The notes: generated by a model not told the origin, from the sequence alone. 64,000 nucleotides of DNA from Desulfohalovibrio reitneri (GCF_000711295.1 NZ_JOMJ01000003.1:1375501-1439500), one strand, 5' to 3'. Numbered from the stretch's first letter, positions 28,957 to 38,282 are shown. Program-made: numbers and translations.

Positions 28957-30252
28957 GTGCATGTCCTCCTGGTCGGCTCGGGCGGCCGCGAACACGCCCT
29001 TGCCTGGAAGCTTTCCCAATCACCGCTGGTGGACAGCCTGTCCATCGCCCCCGGCAACCCCGGCACGGCCGAGTTCGGCCGCAACGTGGACATCGATCCC
29101 GACGACATCCGCTCCCTGGTGGACTACGCCAAAAGAAAGGATGTGGGCCTGTGCGTGCCCGGGCCGGAGCTGCCCCTGACCAAGGGGCTGGCCAACGCCC
29201 TGCATGATGCCGGCATCCCCTGCTTCGGGCCCACCGAGTTCTGCGCCCGGCTGGAGGGCTCCAAGGCCTTCGCCAAAGAGGTCATGCTGGAGACCGGGGT
29301 GCCCACGGCCCACTTCGCAAGCTTCGAAGACTTCCGCCAAGCGCGAGACTTCGTGCGCGAGACCGGCGCGCCGCTGGTCATCAAGGCCGACGGCCTGGCC
29401 TCGGGCAAGGGGGTCATCATCTGCGAGTCCGTGCAGCGCGCCGAGCACGTGCTGGAGCAGGTCATGGTGCACAAGGAGTTCGGCGGCGCGGGCGACAAGG
29501 TGGTCATCGAGGAACTGCTGGTGGGCGAAGAAGTCTCCTTCCTGGCCTTCTGCGACGGCGAAACCAGCGCCGTGATGCCCACCTCCCAGGACCACAAGCC
29601 CGTGGGCGAGGGCGACACCGGCCCCAACACCGGCGGCATGGGCGCCTACTCCCCGGCGCACATCCTGCCCGAGGACCACTATGAGACCGTCCGCCGCCAG
29701 GTCATCGACCCGGTCCTGAGCTACATGCGGGCCAAGGGCCATCCCTTCGTGGGGGTGCTCTACGCCGGGCTCATCATCACCGCCGACGGCGCCAAGGTGC
29801 TGGAGTACAACGTGCGCTTCGGCGATCCCGAGTGCCAGCCGCTGATGATGCGCCTGGACTCCGATCTGGCCGAGATCATGTTGGCCTGCACCAAGGGCGG
29901 GCTGAACGGCACCAGCGTGTCCTGGAAGCCGGAGACCGCCCTTTCCGTGGTCCTCTCGGCCAAGGGCTACCCCGGCCCCTGCTCCAAGGGCATGCGCATT
30001 ACCGGAATCGAGCGGGCCGAGGCCCCGGGCGGGGTCAAGGTATTCCAGGCCGGCACCGACCTCAACGGCGAGGGCAATCTCGTCACCTCCGGCGGGCGGG
30101 TGCTCAACGTCACCGCCCTGGGCAAGGGGCTGGAGCGCGCCCGAGAGGCCGCCTACAAGGCGGTGGAAGCCATTGATTTCGAGGAACAGTACTGCCGTTT
30201 CGACATCGGCCAAAAAGGCCTGAAATGGGAACCCGAGGAGGAATCCCTGTGA
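28957..30252 (+). CDS. purD: Phosphoribosylamine--glycine ligase
   Basis: A 431-residue ATP-grasp enzyme for the second step of purine synthesis (phosphoribosylamine + glycine + ATP to GAR). Starts MHVLLVGSGGREHALAW, with PGNPGTAEFG, PLVIKADGLASGKGVII (ATP-grasp loop), GPNTGGMGAYSPA and VLEYNVRFGDPECQ, all typical. Length is normal. The GTG at 28957 has GAGGAG upstream. It is followed by purE with a four-base overlap (GTGA), so the two purine genes are translationally coupled. Confidence 0.97.
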   Translation: MHVLLVGSGGREHALAWKLSQSPLVDSLSIAPGNPGTAEFGRNVDIDPDDIRSLVDYAKRKDVGLCVPGPELPLTKGLANALHDAGIPCFGPTEFCARLEGSKAFAKEVMLETGVPTAHFASFEDFRQARDFVRETGAPLVIKADGLASGKGVIICESVQRAEHVLEQVMVHKEFGGAGDKVVIEELLVGEEVSFLAFCDGETSAVMPTSQDHKPVGEGDTGPNTGGMGAYSPAHILPEDHYETVRRQVIDPVLSYMRAKGHPFVGVLYAGLIITADGAKVLEYNVRFGDPECQPLMMRLDSDLAEIMLACTKGGLNGTSVSWKPETALSVVLSAKGYPGPCSKGMRITGIERAEAPGGVKVFQAGTDLNGEGNLVTSGGRVLNVTALGKGLERAREAAYKAVEAIDFEEQYCRFDIGQKGLKWEPEEESL

Positions 30253-30749
30253 GCGACGCACCTCTTGTGGCCATTTTCATCGGTTCCATCTCGGACAAGG
30301 ACGTCATGCGCTCCTGCAGCGACACCCTGTCCTCCCTGGACATCCCCCACCGCTTCACCGTGGCCTCGGCCCACCGCACCCCGGAGCGCACCGCCGGACT
30401 GGTGGACGAGCTGGAAGGCCAGGGCTGCCGGGTATTCATCTGCGGCGCGGGCATGGCCGCACACCTGGCCGGGGCGGTGGCCGCCAAGACCATCCGCCCG
30501 GTCATCGGCGTGCCCATCAACGCCTCCCCGCTGCAGGGCATGGACGCCCTGCTGGCCACCGTGCAGATGCCCCCGGGCTTCCCCGTGGCCACCGTGGCCC
30601 TGGACAAGGCCGGGGCCAAGAACGCAGCCCACCTGGCCGCCCAGATCCTGGCCCTGTCCGACCCGGACTTGGCCAAGCGGATCATGGAGCTGCGCCAGGG
30701 CTTCAAGGACGGCGTGGAAAAAGCCGCGAACGAGCTGGAAAACGAGTAG
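30249..30749 (+). CDS. purE: N5-carboxyaminoimidazole ribonucleotide mutase
   Basis: A 166-residue enzyme of purine synthesis. FIGSISDKDVMRSCSDTL, SAHRTPERT, FICGAGMAAHLAG, VIGVPINASPLQGMDALL and MPPGFPVATVAL are the PurE substrate-loop motifs, although the family SGSxSD is GSISD here. GTG at 30249 overlaps the purD stop and has GGAGGAA before it. No purK is present beside it, so whether it works as a class I or class II enzyme cannot be judged from context. Confidence 0.94.
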   Translation: MSDAPLVAIFIGSISDKDVMRSCSDTLSSLDIPHRFTVASAHRTPERTAGLVDELEGQGCRVFICGAGMAAHLAGAVAAKTIRPVIGVPINASPLQGMDALLATVQMPPGFPVATVALDKAGAKNAAHLAAQILALSDPDLAKRIMELRQGFKDGVEKAANELENE

Positions 30750-30765
30750 TCCGTTTTTCGCTCCC

Positions 30766-30789
30766 GGGAGGCGGCCCGTTCCGCCTCCC
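30766..30789 (+). terminator. Hairpin after purE
   Basis: A perfect 9-bp stem (GGGAGGCGG with CCGCCTCCC) and 6-base loop follow the stop by 16 bases. No T run follows, so it is at best a weak terminator. Confidence 0.45.
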
Positions 30790-30842
30790 CGCCTTGCCCC
30801 GTACCCGCCGTTGCCCTAGGATGGCGGGTATGGAGGAAGAAC

Positions 30843-31304
30843 ATGTCCCATTTGCGACTTGAGGAATATCTGCGTCCCGAGTGGGCCGACCACGCCGGGC
30901 AGCTTTCCATGCGGGGGCTGCCCGGCTTGTTCCTATCCGCGGCCGAGGCCATCCTGGGCGACTGCGGCCTGGACATCCACCGGGGCGGCGGCAGCCTGCT
31001 GCGCGCACGGCAGGCCGCCTACCGGCTGCGCCGCCTGGAGAAGGTGGGCGAACCCGTGCGCGTGGAGAGCATGGTCATCGAGGTGGAGCGGGACGCGGTG
31101 CGTTTCTTCCACGTGCTCTACCGGGTGCGGGTGGGCAACCGGCTGGCCACGGCTGACGAGGTGGTGCGGCAGGAAACCCCGCACGGCGACCCCGTGGACT
31201 TTCCCGACGAGGTGCGCCGCGAATTGGAGGCCATAAAGGCCCGCCACGACGAACTGGCGCGGCCCGAGGGGCTGGGGCAGGGCGTCTGTTTCTCCCAGCC
31301 TTGA
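30843..31304 (+). CDS. Hot-dog fold thioesterase-like protein
   Basis: A 153-residue protein with the pattern of single-domain acyl-CoA thioesterases: LRPEWADHAGQLSMRG (Asp/His region corresponding to YADTD-type starts), a helix SAAEAILGDCGLDIHR, then strands RVESMVIEVERDAVRFFH and YRVRVGNRLATADEVV. It begins with a clear site (GGAGGAAG). The substrate is not indicated. The helicase gene starts 32 bases later on the same strand. Confidence 0.75.
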   Translation: MSHLRLEEYLRPEWADHAGQLSMRGLPGLFLSAAEAILGDCGLDIHRGGGSLLRARQAAYRLRRLEKVGEPVRVESMVIEVERDAVRFFHVLYRVRVGNRLATADEVVRQETPHGDPVDFPDEVRRELEAIKARHDELARPEGLGQGVCFSQP

Positions 31305-31335
31305 CACCGGGGCCGCGCCCCCCCATGTTCCCCCG

Positions 31336-33474
31336 GTGCAAATCGACTACCGCTCCCGACTGAACGAGGCCCAGTACGAGGCCGCCACCCATCGCGGCTC
31401 ACCCCTGCTGGTCATCGCCGGGGCGGGCTCGGGCAAGACCCGCACCATCGTCTACCGCCTGGCCAGGCTGGTGGAGGAAGGCGTGCCGCCCGAGTCCATC
31501 CTGCTGCTGACCTTCACCCGCAAGGCCTCCTTCGAGATGGTCTCCCGCGCCTCCACCCTTTTGGGGCGGGGACTGGCCTCGGTGCCCGGCGGCACCTTCC
31601 ATTCCTTCGCCTTCGCCACCCTGCGCCGCCACGCGGCCGAGCTGGGGGTGAACCCCGCCTTCACCGTGCTGGACAAGGCGGACGCCTCCTCCCTGGCCAA
31701 GGACGCCCGCGACCGGCTGGAGTTGGGCAAGGGCGACAAGAGCTTTCCCAAAAAGGACACCCTGGTGGAGGTGGTCTCCAAGTCGCGCAACAAGGAGCTG
31801 AACGTCTCCGACCTGGTCTCCCGCGAGTACCCGCACCTGCTGCCATACTGCGAGGACCTGGAGGAGATCGCCCACGCCTACCGCAACCTCAAGCGCAACC
31901 ACGGGCTGTTCGACTACGACGACCTGCTCTTCGAACTGGAGCGGCTGCTGCTGGCCAACCCCAAGGTGCTGGAGACGGTGCGCCGCCGCTTCAACCACGT
32001 CATGGTGGACGAGTTCCAGGACACCAACCTGGTGCAGGCGCGGCTTGTCAAGCTCATCGCCGGCGACCACGGCGAGGTGGCCGCGGTGGGCGACGACGCC
32101 CAGTCCATCTACGCCTTCCGGGGGGCCAACGTGGCCAATATCCTGCGCTTCGGCGAGGAGTTTCCCGGAGCGCGGGTGGTGCGGCTGGAGCGCAACTACC
32201 GCTCCACCCAGCCCATTCTGGACCTGACCAACACCATCCTGGAAAACGCCCGCGAAAAGTACGACAAGCACCTCTACACCGAGCGGGCCACCAGCCACCG
32301 CCCCCGCGTCTACCGCACCCACTCCGACGCCTCCCAGGCGCGGGCCGTGCTGCAGCGCGTCTCCGAGCTGAAGCGCGAGCACGGGCTGGACACCGGGGAC
32401 ATCGCCGTGCTCTTCCGGGCGGGCTTCATGAGCTATCTGCTGGAAGTGGAACTGAACAAGCTGGGCTTTCCCTTCGTCAAATACGGCGGCATCAAGTTCA
32501 CCGAGGCGGCCCACATCAAGGACGCCCTGGCCTACATGCGGCTGGCCTGCAACCCCTCGGACCTGGCCGCCTGGAACCGCGCGCTGGGCCATGTCAAGGG
32601 CGTGGGCCCCAAGACCGTGCCCAAGGTCATCGAGGCCGTGCTGCGGGGCGACGCCGACTGGCTGGCCAAGCGCACGGCCAAGAACCAGCAGCTCGGCGAC
32701 CTGCTCCGCTTTCTGGATACCCTGCGGCGCGACCCCGGCCGCCCCGCGCACGCCCTGGAGGCCATCGCCGAATTCTACCTGCCCATCATGCGCCGCGCCT
32801 ACCCGGACGACTACCCGCGCCGCCAGCAGGGGCTGGACGAGCTGGCCTCCATCGCCTCCGGCTACCAGGACTGTCCCTCCTTCCTGGCCGACGTCTCCCT
32901 GGAGAACCCGGGCGAGGATCGCGAGGCCCCGCCGGAGGACGCCTTGGTGCTGTCCACCATCCACTCGGCCAAGGGATTGCAGTTCAAGGCCGTCATGGTG
33001 CTGGACCTAGCTGAGGAGCGCTTTCCCGGCAAACGGGCCATGCACCGCATGGAGGACATGGAGGAGGAGCGGCGGCTGATGTACGTGGCCTGCACCCGGG
33101 CCATGGACCACCTGGACCTCTTCGTGCCCGAGGCGGTCTGGGTGCGCCACCTGGAGCGCAACGAGCCGGTTCGCCCCTCCCCCTTCGTCACCGAACTTCC
33201 GGCCGAACTGTACGACGATTACCGCGAGACCTTCGGCGGCGGCTTCGAAATGGCCCGGCCGCGCGGCATGCCCGAGCCGCCGACCTCCGCGCCCACCACC
33301 GGCGGTCCGGCCAAGGGCGGCGACGGAGGCGCGCTGCCCATGGGCTACTGCCGCCACGCCATCTACGGCCGCGGCAAGATCATCCAGCACATCCCCCCGG
33401 ACAAGTACCGGGTCAACTTCCAGGATTTCGGCCTGAAGGTCATCGTGGGCCGCTTCCTGGAGCCGGAGGAGTAG
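31336..33474 (+). CDS. UvrD/Rep/PcrA-family superfamily 1 DNA helicase
   Basis: A 712-residue 3'-5' DNA helicase for repair or replication restart. Motifs in order: I VIAGAGSGKTRTIVYRLA, Ia LLLTFTRKA, II VMVDEFQDTN, III VGDDAQSIYAFRGA, IV VRLERNYRST, V LVLSTIHSAKGLQF, VI RRLMYVACTRAMDHL. The last 45 residues (from YCRHAIYGRGKIIQHI) form the PcrA/UvrD-type Tudor-like tail that contacts RNA polymerase in PcrA. GTG start at 31336. The stop codon directly touches the thiL ATG, indicating coupling. Confidence 0.94.
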   Translation: MQIDYRSRLNEAQYEAATHRGSPLLVIAGAGSGKTRTIVYRLARLVEEGVPPESILLLTFTRKASFEMVSRASTLLGRGLASVPGGTFHSFAFATLRRHAAELGVNPAFTVLDKADASSLAKDARDRLELGKGDKSFPKKDTLVEVVSKSRNKELNVSDLVSREYPHLLPYCEDLEEIAHAYRNLKRNHGLFDYDDLLFELERLLLANPKVLETVRRRFNHVMVDEFQDTNLVQARLVKLIAGDHGEVAAVGDDAQSIYAFRGANVANILRFGEEFPGARVVRLERNYRSTQPILDLTNTILENAREKYDKHLYTERATSHRPRVYRTHSDASQARAVLQRVSELKREHGLDTGDIAVLFRAGFMSYLLEVELNKLGFPFVKYGGIKFTEAAHIKDALAYMRLACNPSDLAAWNRALGHVKGVGPKTVPKVIEAVLRGDADWLAKRTAKNQQLGDLLRFLDTLRRDPGRPAHALEAIAEFYLPIMRRAYPDDYPRRQQGLDELASIASGYQDCPSFLADVSLENPGEDREAPPEDALVLSTIHSAKGLQFKAVMVLDLAEERFPGKRAMHRMEDMEEERRLMYVACTRAMDHLDLFVPEAVWVRHLERNEPVRPSPFVTELPAELYDDYRETFGGGFEMARPRGMPEPPTSAPTTGGPAKGGDGGALPMGYCRHAIYGRGKIIQHIPPDKYRVNFQDFGLKVIVGRFLEPEE

Positions 33475-34437
33475 ATGGCCCTCGCCTCGGAAAACGAATT
33501 CCTGGCCATGGTGGACGACATCTTTCCCGCGGCCCACGACCACATGGAGCTGGGCCGGGGGGACGACTGCGCCGTGTTGCGCTGCCCCTCCCGCCTGTGC
33601 CTGACCACCGACGCCTTTCTGGAGGACGTGCATTTCCGCCGCGCCTACTTCACCCCGGAGGAGGCCGGACGCAAGGCCCTGCTGGTCAACGTCTCCGACT
33701 TGGCGGGCATGGGCGCGCAACCACTGGGCTTCTCCCTGGACCTGCTCATCCCCCCCGGCCTGCCGGACGACTGGTGGCGGCGCGCCCTCGAGGGCATGCG
33801 CGACGTGGCCGTGGAGGCGGGCATGGCCCTGGTGGGCGGCGACCTGTCCGTGGCCGCGCAGGTGGGCTTCTGCGTCACCGCCTGGGGCGGGCCGTGGGCC
33901 GAACGCGCTCTGGCGCGGGGGCAGGCTCGGCCGGGCGACACCCTCTTCGCCGTGGGCCCCCTGGGGCTGGCCCGGGCCGGACTACTGGCCCTGGAGCGCA
34001 TGGGCCGCGAGGATGCGGAGGCCGACTCGCCCGAGGCGGTTTGCCATCATCTCTCCCCGCCGCTGTTGTTACAGGCCTCCCGCAGGCTCTCCGCCATCCC
34101 CGGTGTGCGCGGGCTGATGGACGTCTCCGACGGACTGGCCCGCGACGTGCCCCGCTTCCTGGCCCCGGAGACCGGGGCGCTCATCGACCTCTCACCGGAT
34201 GCCCTTCACCCCGAAGTCCGCCGCGCCGCGGCCGGGGCCGGGGACAAGGCGCCCCTCTTCGCTTACCTGGGCGGGGAGGACTACGCCCTGCTCGGGGCCT
34301 GCGCCCCTGCGGCTCGGGAGGCCGCGCAATCCGCCGGGGCATGCATACTTGGGGTTGTCACGGACAGCCCAGGCGTTATCCTCTTGAACGAAGAACCAGC
34401 CCCGGTGCGGGGTTTCGACCATTTCGAGGAAGACTGA
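33475..34437 (+). CDS. thiL: Thiamine-monophosphate kinase
   Basis: A 320-residue enzyme that phosphorylates thiamine monophosphate to the active cofactor. It has the ThiL order GRGDDCAVLR, TTDAFLEDVHF, LVNVSDLAGMGA, GMALVGGDLSVA, LMDVSDGLARDV and LGGEDYALLGA. The ATG immediately follows the helicase stop, and the TGA overlaps the next ATG (TGATG). No other thiamine genes lie in the window. Confidence 0.95.
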   Translation: MALASENEFLAMVDDIFPAAHDHMELGRGDDCAVLRCPSRLCLTTDAFLEDVHFRRAYFTPEEAGRKALLVNVSDLAGMGAQPLGFSLDLLIPPGLPDDWWRRALEGMRDVAVEAGMALVGGDLSVAAQVGFCVTAWGGPWAERALARGQARPGDTLFAVGPLGLARAGLLALERMGREDAEADSPEAVCHHLSPPLLLQASRRLSAIPGVRGLMDVSDGLARDVPRFLAPETGALIDLSPDALHPEVRRAAAGAGDKAPLFAYLGGEDYALLGACAPAAREAAQSAGACILGVVTDSPGVILLNEEPAPVRGFDHFEED

Positions 34438-35438
34438 TGCGGTTCGAACCCGTGGCCCATGTTCGCTCCATACTGGCAGACCGCGCCAGGGCCCCCAAGC
34501 AGGGCCGCGAAGGCGCGCCCGACGCCGTCCTTGAGTTCGAGGAAAAGTATCTGCCCGCTCTTGACGGTCTCAAGACGGGCGACGAGGTCTGGCTGCTCTG
34601 CCATTTCCACCAGGCCGACCGCGACACCCTGTCCGTGCATCCGCGCGGCGACCCGGCCAACCCGCGCACCGGCGTCTTCAACACCCGCTCGCCCGACCGG
34701 CCCAACCCCATCGGCCTGCACAAGGTGACCATCCGCGCCATGGACGGCGCCCGCCTCGCCGTGGGCCCGCTGGAGGCCGTGGACGGCACCCCGGTGCTGG
34801 ACGTCAAGCCGGTCATCCCGGGCGAGTCCGGCCCCTCCGGCGACGGCCGCCACCCCGAGGACCTGCTGGCCAGGGCCGGAAGGCTGGGCTGGCGGCGCGG
34901 CCTCTTCGCCGGGTTCAACGGCAACCTTTCCCTGCGGCCTGAGGACGAACCGGAGGTCATGGTGGTCACCGCCTCGGGCGCGGCCAAGCGCTCCCTGCAG
35001 CCCTCCGACTTCGCCCGCGTGCGCCTTTCCGACGGCGCGCACCTTTCCGGCCCCGCGCCCTCCACCGAGGCCAGGGCCCACCAGGCCGTGTACAACCGCC
35101 GCCAGGAAGCCCGGGCCATCGTCCACACCCATCCCCCGCACCTGCTGGCCCTGGACCTTGCCGAGGGGATGGCCGGGCTGCGCGCTCTGCCGCTCTTCGA
35201 GGCGGACATGTTCTGCTGCAAGCTGGCGGAATGCCCGGCAATCCCCCCCGGCGGCGAGGACCTGGCCCGGGCAGTGGCCCGCTCCGCCGGGGAGTTGGGC
35301 GAGGGAATGGGAGCGGTGTTCATGGGCCGCCACGGCCTGCTGGCTTTCGGACCGGACCCGCTCTCCGCCCTGGCCCTGTCCGAGGAGCTTGAGGCCCTGG
35401 CCAAGATCCGGCTGCTCAGCCGCGCGGGAGGCGCATGA
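34437..35438 (+). CDS. Fusion of TrmO-like tRNA methyltransferase (TsaA) domain and class II aldolase domain
   Basis: A 333-residue protein with two unrelated enzyme domains. Residues 1-130 are TsaA/TrmO-like, the SAM-dependent enzyme that N6-methylates t6A37 in tRNA: EPVAHVRSIL, DEVWLLCHFHQAD, GVFNTRSPDRPNPIGLHKV, GTPVLDVKP. Residues about 140-330 are class II aldolase/adducin-like: GNLSLRPED, VTASGAAKRSL, STEARAHQAVY, AIVHTHPPHLLAL (metal histidines) and GAVFMGRHGLLAFG. The domains join in one frame with no stop or start between them. Overlaps thiL by one base and the HD-GYP gene by four. Substrate of the aldolase half is unknown. Confidence 0.88.
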   Translation: MRFEPVAHVRSILADRARAPKQGREGAPDAVLEFEEKYLPALDGLKTGDEVWLLCHFHQADRDTLSVHPRGDPANPRTGVFNTRSPDRPNPIGLHKVTIRAMDGARLAVGPLEAVDGTPVLDVKPVIPGESGPSGDGRHPEDLLARAGRLGWRRGLFAGFNGNLSLRPEDEPEVMVVTASGAAKRSLQPSDFARVRLSDGAHLSGPAPSTEARAHQAVYNRRQEARAIVHTHPPHLLALDLAEGMAGLRALPLFEADMFCCKLAECPAIPPGGEDLARAVARSAGELGEGMGAVFMGRHGLLAFGPDPLSALALSEELEALAKIRLLSRAGGA

Positions 35439-36439
35439 CGCCCAACCCCAATGATCCCCTGGGCGGCGAGGCCACCGGTCGCGACTTCTTCGCCGTCTCC
35501 CCGCTGATGCTCTTCCCCGAGACCCAGCCGGAATTCCGCGTCTACCTCAAGCAGGAAGGCCGCTACGTCCTCTTCACCTCGGAATCAGACCGTTTCGACG
35601 AGCCCACCCGCCAAAGCCTCTTCAACCTGGGCATCCAACGGGTCTACGTGCCCCAGGAACAGCGCCGCCGCTACGCCCGTTACCTGCAGGACAACCTGGG
35701 CCGCATCCTGGGCGACCCGGAAATAGCCCTGGAGGAACGCGCCTCCACCTTCGTCAGCGCCTCCAACGACATCCTGCGCGAGGTGTTCTCCAAGCGGCTG
35801 CCCGAACGCGTCTCCAAAGTCCTCTTCAGCCGCGTGCAGAAACTCGTGGAGGACTCCATCGGCTTTTTGGGGCGCGAGGAATCCCTCAAGTCCATCGCCC
35901 GCCTCATCTCCCGCGACTACCAGTCCTTCACCCACTCGGTGAACGTCTACGCCTTCGCCGCCTCCGTGCTGCACACCTACGGACTGGACCACGACAAAAT
36001 GGTCGAGGCCGGCGTGGGCGCGCTCATGCACGACGTGGGCAAGGCCAAACTCCCCCAGCGCATCCTGGACAACCAGGGCGCGCCCATGACCCCGGAGGAC
36101 GAGCAGACCTTCCGCACCCACCCCATCCACGGGGTCTCCCTCTGCTCCAACCTGCCCCTCACCCAGGAATCCACCAACATCATCCTCTTCCACCACGAAC
36201 GACACGACGGCCAGGGCTACCCCGGCGGCATGGCCGGCAACGCCATCCCCCTGCCTGTGCGCGTGGTCTCCGTCTGCGACGTCTACGACAACCTCACCAC
36301 AAGCCGCCCCCAGGCCAAAGCGCGCACACCCTTCATGGCCCTCAAACACATGCGCGAAGACATGCAGGGCGCCTTCGACATCGACGTATTCAAACGCATG
36401 GTTCTCGTTCTCTCCGGCGCGGACATCGTGCAGGAATAG
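35435..36439 (+). CDS. HD-GYP domain cyclic-di-GMP phosphodiesterase
   Basis: A 334-residue protein with an N-terminal region resembling DUF3391 (MLFPETQPEFRVYLK.., YVPQEQRRRYARYL) and a C-terminal HD-GYP domain. The metal site is intact: LMHDVGKAKLP (His199-Asp200), then FHHERHDGQGYPGGM and VSVCDVYDNLTT. It should hydrolyse cyclic di-GMP to GMP. ATG overlaps the previous stop (ATGA), so it is in the thiL-fusion operon. A strong terminator follows. Confidence 0.93.
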   Translation: MTPNPNDPLGGEATGRDFFAVSPLMLFPETQPEFRVYLKQEGRYVLFTSESDRFDEPTRQSLFNLGIQRVYVPQEQRRRYARYLQDNLGRILGDPEIALEERASTFVSASNDILREVFSKRLPERVSKVLFSRVQKLVEDSIGFLGREESLKSIARLISRDYQSFTHSVNVYAFAASVLHTYGLDHDKMVEAGVGALMHDVGKAKLPQRILDNQGAPMTPEDEQTFRTHPIHGVSLCSNLPLTQESTNIILFHHERHDGQGYPGGMAGNAIPLPVRVVSVCDVYDNLTTSRPQAKARTPFMALKHMREDMQGAFDIDVFKRMVLVLSGADIVQE

Positions 36440-36451
36440 GCTGGTTAATGG

Positions 36452-36492
36452 GCTGGCAACGCGGCTCATACCGCGTTGCCAGCACGATTTTT
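36452..36492 (+). terminator. Intrinsic terminator after the HD-GYP gene
   Basis: A perfect 13-bp stem (GCTGGCAACGCGG with its complement), a 6-base loop and ACGATTTTT. It begins 12 bases after the stop. Confidence 0.88.
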
Positions 36493-36510
36493 CGTGGTCG
36501 CAGGGGAATG

Positions 36511-36880
36511 GAGGATGGCTGGCGAGGGTTGACGTTCAGGGCAGCGGGAGAGGGAGGAAAAACCCTTTAAAAAGGGTTCTTTCCTCCCTCTCCCGCACCC
36601 TCACCCTCCTTTTCCTAAACTTTTTGCCGCTCGCTTCGCTCGGGGGCGGGGGGCGGGCAGTTGGGAGCCGGTGGATTTCTGCTCAATCTCGCGTCCCACG
36701 CATCTGGATGCCAAACGACCGGGACTGGATTTTGTCGAGTGGACGAGCACTCTTGGCGTACCTTCGCGGGCTACTCCCGTTCCACTCCCTGACGCGCACC
36801 AACACGCGTCACACATGCAAAGTTACTTTGCCGCAGGGTCCAGGGGGCGCGCAGCCCCCTGGTCGCCCGAAGGGCGAAAT
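36511..36880 (-). repeat. Interspersed repeat, copy F (full length, 370 bp)
   Basis: Minus-orientation copy. From its distal end: GGCTGGCGAGGGTTGACG, then a long hairpin (16-bp outer stem 36545-36560 with 36580-36595 plus an 8-bp inner stem), the CGCTCGCTTCGCTCG block, and at the conserved end palindrome GCAAAGTTACTTTGC, stem CCAGGGGGC..GCCCCCTGG and GGGCGAAAT. A second copy (G) follows directly in the same orientation. Confidence 0.88.
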
Positions 36881-36904
36881 CTTCCTTTCTTGATTGCAGG
36901 CAGC

Positions 36905-37161
36905 TTGCCGCTCGCTTCGCTCGGGGGCGGGGGGCGGGCAGGTGGGAGCTGGGGAATTTCTGCTCAATCTCGCGTTCAACGCATCGCGAGCCAAACGGCC
37001 GCGGCTGTATTCTACCGGCTGGACACGCTCCACAATCGCAGGTTCGCCGGAGTTCTCACTTGTATCTTTCTGATGCTCGCCAACACGCGATACACATGCA
37101 AAGTCACTTTGCCGCAGGGTCCAGGGGGCGCGCAGCCCCTGGTCGCCCGCCAGGGCGAAAT
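36905..37161 (-). repeat. Interspersed repeat, copy G (tandem to F)
   Basis: Same orientation as F but lacking the distal hairpin; it starts at GCCGCTCGCTTCGCTCG. Conserved end: GCAAAGTCACTTTGC, CAGGGGGCGCGCAGCCCCTG and GGGCGAAAT. It stops 33 bases after the wrbA stop codon, with no separate terminator there. Confidence 0.85.
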
Positions 37162-37193
37162 CATCCCTTTCTTTCCTTCTCTCCAACGATTGG

Positions 37194-37805
37194 TCAGCCG
37201 CGCAGTTTTTTGGCGATTTCGCAGGCGTGGCGGGCCTGGAAGCGCACGCCTTCCAGTTCGTTTTCCGATGGGGTGCGGCCGCCGTCCGGTCCGGCGATGG
37301 TGGAGGCTCCGTAGGGGGAGCAGCCGGAGACCTCGTCGACGCGGGTCTGTCCCTGGAAGGAGTACGGCAGGCCGGTGATGACGAAGCCCTGGTGGAGCAG
37401 GGTGATGTGGAAGGAGAGGATGGTTGATTCCTGTCCGCCGTGCTGGGTGTTGGAGGAGGCGAATACGGTGCCCACCTTGCCCACCAGCGCGCCTTTGGCC
37501 CACAGGCCGCCGGTGGAGTCGAAGAACATGCGCATCTGGCCGATCATGTTGCCGAAGCGGGTGGGCGTGCCGAAGATGTAGCAGTCGTAGTCGCCGAACT
37601 CGTCTCGGTCGATGACCGGCACGTCCTGTTGCATGTCGATGGTCTGCCGCGCGCCCATCTTTTCGATGACCTCGCCGGAGAGGATTTCCGGCACCCGGGC
37701 TAGGCTGACCTCGTTGCCTTCGATGGACCGCGCGGCCTCGGCGGCTTCTTGGGCCATGCGGTGGATGTGGCCGTACATGGAGTAGTACAGGACGAGCGTT
37801 TTCAT
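37194..37805 (-). CDS. wrbA: NAD(P)H:quinone oxidoreductase, WrbA type
   Basis: A 203-residue flavodoxin-like FMN enzyme for two-electron quinone reduction. LVLYYSMYGHIHRMA is the FMN phosphate loop; IIFGTPTRFGNM appears as YIFGTPTRFGNMIGQMR, and SSNTQHGGQE, SPYGASTIAGPDG complete the WrbA pattern. GGGGAG before the ATG. It stands alone and may help in oxygen defence, which is an inference from the family. Confidence 0.94.
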   Translation of the reverse strand: MKTLVLYYSMYGHIHRMAQEAAEAARSIEGNEVSLARVPEILSGEVIEKMGARQTIDMQQDVPVIDRDEFGDYDCYIFGTPTRFGNMIGQMRMFFDSTGGLWAKGALVGKVGTVFASSNTQHGGQESTILSFHITLLHQGFVITGLPYSFQGQTRVDEVSGCSPYGASTIAGPDGGRTPSENELEGVRFQARHACEIAKKLRG

Positions 37806-37892
37806 GGTTTTCTCCCCAATTGGCGGTGTATTGGTTTGGATTCCGCAAAGGGAATTCCGTACAGGCTACCACAAGACGGCGAAAAGAAAACC

Positions 37893-38189
37893 TCAGGTCA
37901 TGTCGCGCATGGAGCCGAAGTAGGCCTCCGGGTCCCAGTCCTCCTGCCCCAGCATGCCGCCAATCTGCTCGAAAAAGGCGTCCCAGCCGTTTATCTCGCC
38001 CAGTTTTTTCCCGTTCTTGAATACCTTGAAGATGGTCCCGGCCGGGCACTTGGTGAGGTTGATTTCCACGTCCGCTCCCGAGGGCATGGTTTCTCGCCAG
38101 GGCGCGGACCAGGAGGTCTGGTCTCCCTCGGTCTTCTTGTACTTCTCGAAAAAGGCCTCGAACGCCTGTTGCATCTCTTCACGGTTCAT
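37893..38189 (-). CDS. Small hypothetical protein, 98 aa
   Basis: A 98-residue soluble protein beginning MNREEMQQAFEAFFEKYK, with a lysine-rich mid section (FKVFKNGKKLGEINGWDAF) and an acidic, aromatic end (WDPEAYFGSM). AAGGAG precedes the ATG at 38189, and a much longer in-frame start at 39257 only shadows the cca gene. I do not recognise the family. It is divergent from cca with a 93-base shared upstream region. Confidence 0.72.
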   Translation of the reverse strand: MNREEMQQAFEAFFEKYKKTEGDQTSWSAPWRETMPSGADVEINLTKCPAGTIFKVFKNGKKLGEINGWDAFFEQIGGMLGQEDWDPEAYFGSMRDMT

Positions 38190-38282
38190 GACCGCTCCTT
38201 TTTCCGCTTCCCATAGCACGCCCGGACGGTTGGCGTCCTCCCCCTCTTCCCATATGCGCCCACTTTTGCGTACCTTCCGGCC

